Source of the DNA: Ferruginibacter sp.
GTDB lineage: Bacteria; Bacteroidota; Bacteroidia; Chitinophagales; Chitinophagaceae
DNA: 6,782 nucleotides
Direction of reading: 5' to 3'
NCBI GenBank assembly: GCA_025352435.1
Contig: JANXTN010000169.1
Location: 1-6,782 of the forward strand
The first letter of the stretch is position 1. Every line of letters starts with the position of its first letter. The position numbers were made by a program, and so were the translations under genes. Positions 1 through 5,975 of the stretch are shown here, piece by piece. The notes below the pieces were generated by a model. That model was not told the origin of the DNA. It did not search any database and was given only the letters and a program-made list of their open reading frames with translations.

Positions 1-2
1 AT

Positions 3-314
3 AAAGCAAAACTTAATTATCTGGAAATTCCCGTTTTGTTGAATATTAATGTAGGTCCATCAAAAAGAGTTAAACTACAATTTGGTCCCTCGTATGGCGC
101 ACTGCTAAAAGAAACTGTAGATAGCCTTAAAACAAATGTTAACAGCATTTATAAAAATGGTGAATGGAGCGCTATTGGTGGCTTATGGCTACAGTTGCCG
201 TTGGTAAATTTAAGCGCAAGGTATAAATTAGGGTTAACTGATATAAATGGAATAGACAACAGACAGCAATGGAAAAACCAGGCAATTCAAATTTCTGCAG
301 GAATTACTTTTTAG
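3..314 (+). CDS. Outer-membrane beta-barrel protein, PorT-like family (C-terminal part, 5' truncated)
   Basis: This is the last 103 residues of a protein whose start lies before the window; the frame is open from base 3 to a TAG stop. The visible N-terminal stretch LNYLEIPVLLNINVG is the kind of strand seen in Bacteroidota outer-membrane beta-barrel proteins of the PorT / OMP_b-brl_2 type. What follows alternates short amphipathic strands (for example VKLQFGPSYGALL, SAIGGLWLQLPL, LSARYKLGLTDI) with polar turns, and the protein ends in ISAGITF, a terminal strand with a C-terminal Phe as expected for insertion by the BAM machinery. A TTG at 36 could be misread as a start, but coding continues upstream of it. 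The likely location is the outer membrane; the function is unknown. Family assignment rests on strand pattern and general resemblance, so it is moderate. A strong terminator follows directly, making this the last gene of its transcript. Confidence 0.72.
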   Translation, partial: KAKLNYLEIPVLLNINVGPSKRVKLQFGPSYGALLKETVDSLKTNVNSIYKNGEWSAIGGLWLQLPLVNLSARYKLGLTDINGIDNRQQWKNQAIQISAGITF

Positions 315-335
315 GATACACACTAAATTTTCATC

Positions 336-362
336 ACCTGCTTTTTTAGCAGGTTTTTTTTT
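336..362 (+). terminator. Intrinsic terminator after the beta-barrel gene
   Basis: A perfect 7-bp stem, ACCTGCT (336-342) with AGCAGGT (348-354), encloses a 5-nt T loop and runs straight into nine T residues (354-362). It starts 21 nt after the stop codon at 314. The GC core CCTGC/GCAGG plus a long U tract is a textbook rho-independent terminator on the plus strand. It separates the beta-barrel gene from the exonuclease gene, which then must use a promoter in the remaining 30 nt or depend on read-through. Confidence 0.88.
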
Positions 363-392
363 GCTTAAATTGTAACATCATTATATAGAACT

Positions 393-1130
393 ATGCAAAA
401 TATTAAAACTGAAGATTTAATTGTAATTGATATTGAAACTGCTTCTGTTTCTCCTGCCTTCGCACAACTTAGCCCTGAGTGGCAGGAATTGTGGAAGGAA
501 AAAACAGTAAGAATTTTACCAGAGGGAAAAACAGCGGATGGATTTTACCCAATGCGTGCAGGCGTTATGGCGGAATTTTCAAAAGTTGTATGCATTAGCA
601 TCGGCTATTTTATTAAAGAACAGCAGTTGAAAATGAGAGTAAAATCTTTTTATGGTGAGGATGAGAAAAAGATACTCACAGAATTTCTTCAAACAGTTTC
701 AAAAATTGAAAGCTTTAATAACAACTGGTGCTTTGCAGGTCACAACATTAAAGAATTTGACATCCCTTTTCTCTGCCGACGATTGCTTGTGAATAATATG
801 CGAATACCTCCTTATCTTGATTTTCAAAACATGAAACCCTGGGAAACCAATATTGTAGATACCTTTCAATATTGGAGATTCGGAGACTATAAAAATTTTA
901 CTTCCTTAAAATTATTAGCCGCAGCCATGGGAGTTCCATCTTCAAAAGACGATATTGATGGGAGTATGGTGGGTGAACTTTTTCATGCACAAAACATAGA
1001 AGAAAGAAATATTAATTTAAAACGTATTGCTGCATATTGTCAGAAGGATGTTGTAACTACAGCTAATATAATTTTGCGCTTTAAGAATTCATCACTTGTA
1101 CATGCAGAAGACGTAGAAATAATTACATAG
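393..1130 (+). CDS. Predicted 3'-5' exonuclease, DnaQ-like fold, DNA polymerase B exonuclease type
   Basis: The 245-residue product is a stand-alone DEDD-type exonuclease, expected to remove nucleotides from 3' ends of DNA (or RNA) with two metal ions in the cytoplasm. All three exonuclease motifs are visible. Exo I is VIDIET, with Asp13 and Glu15. Exo II is GHNIKEFD (116-123), with Asp123. Exo III is YCQKD (215-219), with Tyr215 and Asp219. The Tyr-x3-Asp spacing is the form found in family A and B polymerase proofreading domains, whereas DnaQ itself has a His. The phrase DTFQYWRFGDYKNFTSLKLLAAAMG between motifs II and III fits the predicted PolB-like exonuclease family (DNA_pol_B_exo2). No polymerase domain is attached and the length is typical for the stand-alone form. 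The first ATG, at 393, puts motif I at the usual distance from the N-terminus. The leader is AT-rich without a Shine-Dalgarno site. The gene stands alone between a terminator and a 295-bp gap, so its context gives no partner. Substrate and role are not known to me. Confidence 0.87.
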   Translation: MQNIKTEDLIVIDIETASVSPAFAQLSPEWQELWKEKTVRILPEGKTADGFYPMRAGVMAEFSKVVCISIGYFIKEQQLKMRVKSFYGEDEKKILTEFLQTVSKIESFNNNWCFAGHNIKEFDIPFLCRRLLVNNMRIPPYLDFQNMKPWETNIVDTFQYWRFGDYKNFTSLKLLAAAMGVPSSKDDIDGSMVGELFHAQNIEERNINLKRIAAYCQKDVVTTANIILRFKNSSLVHAEDVEIIT

Positions 1131-1180
1131 ATAGAACAATTTAAAAAGCTAATAAGGTCTAATTCGCGAGTAGACTTACA

Positions 1181-1211
1181 TTTGTGATACTAATCTTTGA
1201 AAGTATTTTTG
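1181..1211 (+). promoter_or_regulatory. Candidate Bacteroidota-type promoter for htpG
   Basis: TTTG at 1181-1184 is followed after 19 nt by TATTTTTG at 1204-1211. This fits the Bacteroidota housekeeping sigma consensus (-33 TTTG, about 19-21 nt, -7 TAnnTTTG). Transcription would begin near 1217 and leave a 5' leader of about 210 nt before the htpG start codon. The match is by eye, and AT-rich DNA produces such matches by chance. A second exact TAnnTTTG (1177-1184) has no upstream TTTG at the right distance. Confidence 0.38.
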
Positions 1212-1354
1212 AAAAGCAAGAAACACAAAAAATGGGAAAAATAAGTACTGAATAATGAGTTGTTTTTTCATAACGACAATTCGATTTTATGAAAGTGAAT
1301 GTACTACTACACACTTCGTAGCTGTTATTTATGTGTAAATAAATTACTAACATT

Positions 1355-1367
1355 TGCCATCATGGCA
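1355..1367. promoter_or_regulatory. Perfect palindrome in the htpG leader, candidate operator or hairpin
   Basis: TGCCAT (1355-1360) and ATGGCA (1362-1367) form a perfect inverted repeat around a single central C. A further copy of the half-site ATGGCA lies at 1379-1384, and the flanking CATTTG (1351-1356) is mirrored by CAAATG (1394-1399). The element ends 58 nt before the htpG start codon. With a one-base centre it suits a dimeric DNA-binding protein better than an RNA hairpin. It is not the CIRCE element known for HrcA. No regulator is recognised. Confidence 0.3.
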
Positions 1368-1425
1368 GCATACAGAGAATGGCATTTTGTTTGACAAATG
1401 AGCGGGAACATCAATTAATATTTAT

Positions 1426-3306
1426 ATGCAAAAAGGAAGTATTAGAGTACAGACGGAAAATATTTTTCCAATCATTAAAAAGTTTCTTTATAGCGAACAC
1501 GACATTTTTATTCGTGAGTTAGTAAGCAATGCTGTAGACGCTACGCAAAAATTAAAAACGCTTTCATCCATTGGTGAGGCTAAAGGAGATATCGGCGAAT
1601 TACGCATTGATGTTTTACTTGACGCTGAAAAAAAGACACTGACTATTAGAGATAGAGGTGTAGGTATGACAGAAGAGGAAGTAGATAAATATTTAAATCA
1701 GGTTGCGTTTAGTGGAGCTGAAGAATTTTTAGAGAAATATAAAGGTCAAAATGAAAATAATATTATTGGTCATTTTGGATTAGGTTTTTATTCATCATTT
1801 ATGGTGAGTGAAAAAGTAGAAGTGGTTACAAAAAGTTTTAAAGAAGGAGCTACTGCTGTAAGATGGGAATGCGATGGCAGCCCGGAATTTACTTTAGAGC
1901 CCGCAGAAAAAGAATTTCGTGGTACAGATATTATTCTTCATATAAATGAAGAGAGCAAAGAATTTCTTGAGCCGTATAAAGTAAAAAGTATTTTAGAAAA
2001 ATTCTGTAAATTTTTACCTGTACCTATTTATTTTAAAGACGTAAATAAAAAGGCAGAAGAAATAAAGGAAGTAAAAGAAGGAGAAGAACCTGCAGAACCT
2101 ATTGTAGAAAAACCATTAAATAATACAACTCCTGCCTGGACAAAAAAACCTGCAGATCTTACAAAAGAAGATTACGAAAATTTCTATAAGGAACTTTATC
2201 CATTCAATGAAACACCTTTGTTTTGGATTCATTTAAATGTTGATTATCCTTTTAATCTTACGGGTATTTTGTATTTCCCAAAAATTAAAAACAGTTATGA
2301 AATACAAAAAGATAAAATACAGTTATACAGCAATCAGGTGTTTGTAACAGACGAAGTAAAAGATATAGTACCTGAATTTTTAATGTTGTTACAAGGTGTG
2401 ATTGACAGTCCGGATATACCTTTAAATGTTAGCAGAAGTTATTTACAGGGCGATCCGAATGTACGTAAAATAAATGCACACATTACCAAAAAAGTTGCTG
2501 ATAAATTAGAAGAATTATTTAGAAACGAACGTACAGAATTTGAACAAAAGTGGGAGAGTCTGGGTTTGTTTGTAAAGTACGGTATGATGACGGATGATAA
2601 GTTCCTTGAAAAGTCAAACAGCTTCTTTATAATGGAAGATACGACCGGTAAATTTTTTACAAAAGAAGAATATGTAACAGCAACTGCATCACAAAAAAAC
2701 AAAGATGGTAAGCAGGTGATTTTATATACTACAAACCCTGTGCAACAGGATGCGTATATACAGCAAGCAACTGCAAAAGGTTATGTTGTGGTAAAAGCTG
2801 AAACATTGGTGGACGCCGCATTTATAAACACTGTTGAAATGAAATGGAATGATTTTATTTTTACGAGAGTAGATGCAGATATTGCTGATAATTTAATTGA
2901 TAAAACAGAGGGTGCTGAAAGTGTGCTGACAAAAGAAGAATCAGAGCAATTGAAAAAATTGTTTGAGCAACGACAGGAAGGACTTCATGTAACAGTGGAA
3001 GTAAAAGGATTAAGTGCAGAAGCACCGCCGGTTACAGCAACTAGACCGGAGCAAATGCGTCGCATGAAAGACATGGCTGCTGCTGGTGGAGGTATGGCAG
3101 CGTTTTATGCTCAAATGCCGGATGAAGTAGCACTTACAGTAAATGGCAATCATCCAATTTATAAAAATATTTTAGCAGAAGCAGATGCACCACAACAGGA
3201 AAAGCTGGTTAAAAATCTTGCTGACTTGGCCTTGCTTTCACAAGGATTATTAACCGGTAAAAACCTTACACAGTTTATAACTAGGAGTGTGGAATTGATG
3301 GGATAG
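1426..3306 (+). CDS. htpG: Molecular chaperone HtpG (bacterial Hsp90)
   Basis: The 626-residue product is the complete cytosolic Hsp90 homologue, an ATP-driven homodimeric chaperone that remodels partly folded client proteins, often with DnaK. The GHKL ATPase domain occupies roughly residues 1-205. It shows ELVSNAVDA (catalytic Glu31, Mg-binding Asn35, Asp38), DRGVGM (Asp76, Gly78, Gly80) and the lid motif GHFGLGFYSSF (115-125). A charged, Lys/Glu-rich linker (about 207-230) leads to the middle domain, which carries LNVSRSYLQGD (333-342) with Arg337, the residue that contacts the ATP gamma-phosphate. The C-terminal dimerisation domain includes the amphipathic segment MRRMKDMAAAGGGMAAF (544-560) and NGNHPIY. 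Length and domain order are normal. The start at MQKGSIRVQTENIFPI matches the family N-terminus. The gene ends in two in-frame TAG codons (3304-3309). It appears monocistronic, with a 295-bp upstream gap and a terminator downstream. Heat control is expected for the family, but no known heat-shock operator is seen. Confidence 0.98.
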   Translation: MQKGSIRVQTENIFPIIKKFLYSEHDIFIRELVSNAVDATQKLKTLSSIGEAKGDIGELRIDVLLDAEKKTLTIRDRGVGMTEEEVDKYLNQVAFSGAEEFLEKYKGQNENNIIGHFGLGFYSSFMVSEKVEVVTKSFKEGATAVRWECDGSPEFTLEPAEKEFRGTDIILHINEESKEFLEPYKVKSILEKFCKFLPVPIYFKDVNKKAEEIKEVKEGEEPAEPIVEKPLNNTTPAWTKKPADLTKEDYENFYKELYPFNETPLFWIHLNVDYPFNLTGILYFPKIKNSYEIQKDKIQLYSNQVFVTDEVKDIVPEFLMLLQGVIDSPDIPLNVSRSYLQGDPNVRKINAHITKKVADKLEELFRNERTEFEQKWESLGLFVKYGMMTDDKFLEKSNSFFIMEDTTGKFFTKEEYVTATASQKNKDGKQVILYTTNPVQQDAYIQQATAKGYVVVKAETLVDAAFINTVEMKWNDFIFTRVDADIADNLIDKTEGAESVLTKEESEQLKKLFEQRQEGLHVTVEVKGLSAEAPPVTATRPEQMRRMKDMAAAGGGMAAFYAQMPDEVALTVNGNHPIYKNILAEADAPQQEKLVKNLADLALLSQGLLTGKNLTQFITRSVELMG

Positions 3307-3310
3307 TAGT

Positions 3311-3331
3311 GAATGTTCGATGTTCAATGAA
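3311..3331. repeat. Short degenerate 7-bp tandem repeat
   Basis: Directly after the tandem htpG stop codons, three 7-bp units, GAATGTT, CGATGTT and CAATGAA, follow one another. The first two differ at two positions and the third is more diverged. The tract is non-coding and lies between htpG and its terminator. With three imperfect copies it may be chance or a small slippage product. Confidence 0.25.
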
Positions 3332-3354
3332 TGATTTTCGCTGTCTAAAGAATT

Positions 3355-3389
3355 AAAGCCTGCAGGTGTAAAAAGCTTGCAGGTTTTTT
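3355..3389 (+). terminator. Intrinsic terminator between convergent htpG and the methyltransferase gene
   Basis: CCTGCAGG (3359-3366) pairs with CTTGCAGG (3376-3383) to give an 8-bp stem with one G-U pair and a 9-nt loop, followed by six T (3384-3389). The AAAG before the stem can extend the pairing. It ends transcription from htpG. On the opposite strand the same hairpin lies just 3' of the methyltransferase stop codon and is followed by a weaker, interrupted T tract (TTTAATTCTTT). It may therefore act in both directions, more weakly on the minus strand. Its core, CCTGC/GCAGG, is the same as that of the terminator at 336-362. Confidence 0.82.
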
Positions 3390-3396
3390 ATGTCGC

Positions 3397-4059
3397 TTAT
3401 TTTAGTTTTACAAACACACTACCTTCTAAATATTGCTTTTGTTGAAAGTGAAATATTTCTTCGTAGCCCCAATATAATAAGACTTGTTTCTGCAAAGGAT
3501 TGATGTAAATAATTGTCATATTTCTTAGATTATTTTCTAAACTTGTTTCTATGTTTTCCATCACTCCGCTCATGATCGTTTCATCAAATGGATTGAACAT
3601 AAAAATGCAATCTACATCATCCTCTATGTCAAAATAAAATGCATCATTGTTATAGATTTGGAATTGTGTTGAAGGGTATTTTTCTTTTGAAACAGCAATA
3701 TTTTCTTGAGCAGCATTGTACAATTCTTTTGATAATTCTATTCCACTAATCTTCTTTATTTCATACGAAGCAGCAACACACATTGCTCTGGCTTTACCAC
3801 AACCAATATCTAAGAAATGATGAAAGGATTGGAGTTTTATTTCTGTAAAAAATATTTCTAACAAATCGTATGATGCAGGCATGTAAATGGTTGCATGAGA
3901 AACATCAATTCCTTTTTTTTCTAAATGGTTTAGATCATCTGCACCTGTTGTATTAATTCCATATTTTTTTTCGCCACGCATTTCATTTCTTATAATATGC
4001 CATGCAATTGCAATATTCCAGTTGCTAACGAGGTAAAAAAAGTATTTTAGAAATTGCAT
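3397..4059 (-). CDS. Class I SAM-dependent methyltransferase, substrate unknown
   Basis: The 220-residue product has a Rossmann-type methyltransferase core. Using numbering from the ATG at 4059, motif I is LDIGCGKARA (83-92), the glycine-rich SAM loop. The acidic end of strand 2 is Glu108 in ISGIELS. NNDAF (137-141) supplies the acidic residue near the adenine. FNPFDE (155-160) occupies the motif IV position, where N/D-PP-Y/F sits in many methyltransferases. The N-terminal 25 residues are hydrophobic and aromatic (FLKYFFYLVSNWNIAIAWHII) and may form a packing or membrane-facing helix. They are followed by GEKKYGINTTGADDL, which I take as a conserved family segment. The frame stays open to a TTG at 4146, adding 29 residues. 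I reject that start because it is not ATG, the added part is low-complexity (IIIIFF over a T9 tract), and it includes a perfect hairpin. The ATG at 4059 is the first in frame. It lies downstream of recJ on the same strand after 196 bp; co-transcription is uncertain. I do not know the substrate. Confidence 0.82.
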   Translation of the reverse strand: MQFLKYFFYLVSNWNIAIAWHIIRNEMRGEKKYGINTTGADDLNHLEKKGIDVSHATIYMPASYDLLEIFFTEIKLQSFHHFLDIGCGKARAMCVAASYEIKKISGIELSKELYNAAQENIAVSKEKYPSTQFQIYNNDAFYFDIEDDVDCIFMFNPFDETIMSGVMENIETSLENNLRNMTIIYINPLQKQVLLYWGYEEIFHFQQKQYLEGSVFVKLK

Positions 4060-4114
4060 AATAAAAGTTGAAAAAAAAATAATGATGATGGGCTGCGGGA
4101 TAAAAGTGGAAATA

Positions 4115-4139
4115 CTTTTTGCTGTCTTTGAGCAAAAAG
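4115..4139. promoter_or_regulatory. Perfect 9-bp stem-loop in the leader of the methyltransferase gene
   Basis: CTTTTTGCT (4115-4123) is the exact reverse complement of AGCAAAAAG (4131-4139), with a 7-nt loop between them. It lies 55 nt upstream of the methyltransferase ATG on the minus strand and within the 196-bp gap after recJ. It lacks a T tract after the stem in either direction, so it is not a standard terminator for recJ. It could be a leader structure or a chance AT-rich hairpin. I see nothing else recognisable in 4140-4255: no convincing promoter and no RNA gene. Confidence 0.35.
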
Positions 4140-4255
4140 ATTGCAACGGTTAGCCCGAACAAATGATGATCAGAGAGCAAATTTTTACAGCCCTAAAAAG
4201 ATATTACATGTTAGAGAACTACACTAGTAACGTCTTAATTTTTATCGAAATTATT

Positions 4256-5971
4256 TTAACTATCTGACTTTTCGGATGCTCTAAAATCAACCACTTTTAA
4301 CTGTATTGTTTTGTTTCCCTGCCATTCATTTTCATCTAAAGTAAAAACTATATCTACCGGCTTTTGATTTTGAAGCAATGAAAATTTATCGGCCATATTA
4401 AAACCGATACCATTTAAAATGGTTTCTTTATACCTTAGGACAAATTTTATATGTGCTTCTTTTACAATTTTTGAATATCCAAAATCACAACAGTTTTTTG
4501 CAATAAAAACAGGACGCATATTTTCCGGTCCAAAAGGCTCCATGCGGCAAATCATACTGTAAAAATTTTCTGTTATTTCCGCAAAATTTATTTCCGCATC
4601 AATAACAATTTCAGGGATTAAAAGTTTTGGATCAATCGATGCATCCACAACTTCTTCAAATTTGTTAGTGAAAGCAATTAAATTTTCAGGCTTCAGGGTA
4701 AGTCCTGCCGCTGCGAAATGTCCTCCGTAAGCCGTTAGTAAATCTTTACATCTATAAATTGCTTCATACAAATTAAAACCCGGTACACTGCGGGCACTGC
4801 CGGCAATAAAATCTCCACTCTTGGTTAGCACAATAGTTGGCTTGTGATAATGCTCAATGAGCCTACTGGCAACGATTCCCACAACGCCTTTGTGCCAATG
4901 CTCACTATACACCACACAGGTTTTTTTATTTTGTAACACCACGCTTTCATGTACAAGTTGCAGCGCTTCTTCTGTAATGCTGCTATCTGCCTCTTTGCGT
5001 TCTTTGTTATCTGTATGCAACATTTCTGCAAATCCTTTTGCCTTTTCCACATCCTGCTCAATAAATAACTGCACTGCTTTTTTTGCGTCATCCATTCTGC
5101 CGGCCGCATTTACCCTTGGAGCTATTATAAAAACAACGTTTGTAATTGTCATTGTTTTTTGTACGCCTCCAAGTTCCATTAAGGCTTTAATGCCAGGCCG
5201 TGGATTAGTATTTATTTTTTGTAAGCCATGGTATGCCAATATTCTATTTTCACCCGTCATGGGCACAATATCTGCAGCTATTGCAGTAGCTACAAGATCT
5301 AAATATTTATATACAATTTCTTTTTGTAAATTAAAATGAATTGTGAGCGCAGTAATTAGTTTAAAACCAACCCCACAGCCACACAAATCTTTGTAAGGAT
5401 AATTGCAATCTAGTTGCTTAGGGTTTAAAACCGCTAACGCTTTTGGTATTTCATTTCCGGGTAAATGGTGGTCGCAAATAATGAAATCAATTCCTATAAT
5501 ATTTGCATAATCTATAAGCTCAACAGATTTTATTCCACAGTCAAGACATACGATTAACGAGAAACTATTTGCTGCTGCAAAGTCAATACCATCCTTGCTA
5601 ATACCGTAGCCTTCTCTGTATCTATGCGGAATATAAAAGTCTAAATTCTCTGCCTGATAAACTTCTGAAAGAAAACCAAACATGGTGGCGACGGAGGCTG
5701 TGCCATCTACATCGTAATCTCCAAACACCAATATTTTTTGATTTTGCTTGATGGCAATTTCAATTCTTTCAACCGCTTTTAGCATATCCTTCATTAAAAA
5801 AGGATCGTACAGATGATTCAAATTTGGAAGAAAAAACTCTTTGGCGTCATGGTAATTTTTTAAACCCCTTTGGGTGAGAATTTTGCAGACTGTTTTACTT
5901 ACTTTAAGGTCATCAAAAATTGTATTCACTTCTTCATTTTTGAAAGGAAGTATGTTCCATCTTTTTTCCAA
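4256..5971 (-). CDS. recJ: Single-stranded-DNA-specific 5'-3' exonuclease RecJ
   Basis: The 571-residue product is a full-length RecJ of the DHH phosphoesterase superfamily. It degrades single-stranded DNA 5' to 3' with manganese ions, in RecF-pathway recombination and in excision repair. The DHH domain shows FGDYDVDGTAS (Asp85, Asp87, Asp89), LDCGI (Asp144), CDHHLPG (Asp167, His168, His169) and AADIVPMTGENR with Asp234. The segment APRVNAAGRMDDA (284-296) and the DHHA1 domain follow, with GVVGIVASRL (362-371), GSARSVPGFNLYEA (391-404) and the nucleic-acid-binding YGGHFAAAG (415-423). About 120 C-terminal residues correspond to the RecJ OB domain. The best start is TTG at 5969-5971, reading MEKRWNILPF, which matches the family N-terminus. 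No ATG or GTG is available between it and the upstream in-frame TAG at 6005-6007. It begins 4 nt after the stop of the polyprenyl synthase gene, which implies co-transcription and probably coupled translation. All catalytic residues are intact. Confidence 0.96.
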   Translation of the reverse strand: MEKRWNILPFKNEEVNTIFDDLKVSKTVCKILTQRGLKNYHDAKEFFLPNLNHLYDPFLMKDMLKAVERIEIAIKQNQKILVFGDYDVDGTASVATMFGFLSEVYQAENLDFYIPHRYREGYGISKDGIDFAAANSFSLIVCLDCGIKSVELIDYANIIGIDFIICDHHLPGNEIPKALAVLNPKQLDCNYPYKDLCGCGVGFKLITALTIHFNLQKEIVYKYLDLVATAIAADIVPMTGENRILAYHGLQKINTNPRPGIKALMELGGVQKTMTITNVVFIIAPRVNAAGRMDDAKKAVQLFIEQDVEKAKGFAEMLHTDNKERKEADSSITEEALQLVHESVVLQNKKTCVVYSEHWHKGVVGIVASRLIEHYHKPTIVLTKSGDFIAGSARSVPGFNLYEAIYRCKDLLTAYGGHFAAAGLTLKPENLIAFTNKFEEVVDASIDPKLLIPEIVIDAEINFAEITENFYSMICRMEPFGPENMRPVFIAKNCCDFGYSKIVKEAHIKFVLRYKETILNGIGFNMADKFSLLQNQKPVDIVFTLDENEWQGNKTIQLKVVDFRASEKSDS

Positions 5972-5975
5972 AGCT

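Noticed and set aside
1155..1177. Weak hairpin AGGTCTA / TAGACTT after the exonuclease gene
   Set aside because: It has only a short stem with a G-U pair, a 9-nt loop and no T tract, so it does not qualify as a terminator.
1159..1353. 64-codon minus-strand open frame in the gap upstream of htpG
   Set aside because: The translation is low-complexity, with no recognisable motif. It overlaps the candidate htpG promoter, and short open frames arise easily in AT-rich non-coding DNA.
1391..1421. TTGACA-N19-TAATAT resembling a sigma-70 promoter directly before htpG
   Set aside because: The spacing is long, the start of transcription would fall on the start codon, and Bacteroidota housekeeping promoters use a different consensus.
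2439..2702. 87-codon minus-strand open frame antisense to htpG
   Set aside because: It lies inside the conserved htpG middle domain and resembles no protein I know.
4825..5109. 94-codon minus-strand open frame in another frame of recJ
   Set aside because: It is fully contained in recJ on the same strand with no independent motif or start context.
4857..5339. 160-codon plus-strand open frame antisense to recJ
   Set aside because: It lies wholly inside recJ, whose DHH and DHHA1 motifs are intact. The Ser/Cys/Ala-rich translation is typical of a mirror of a coding strand.
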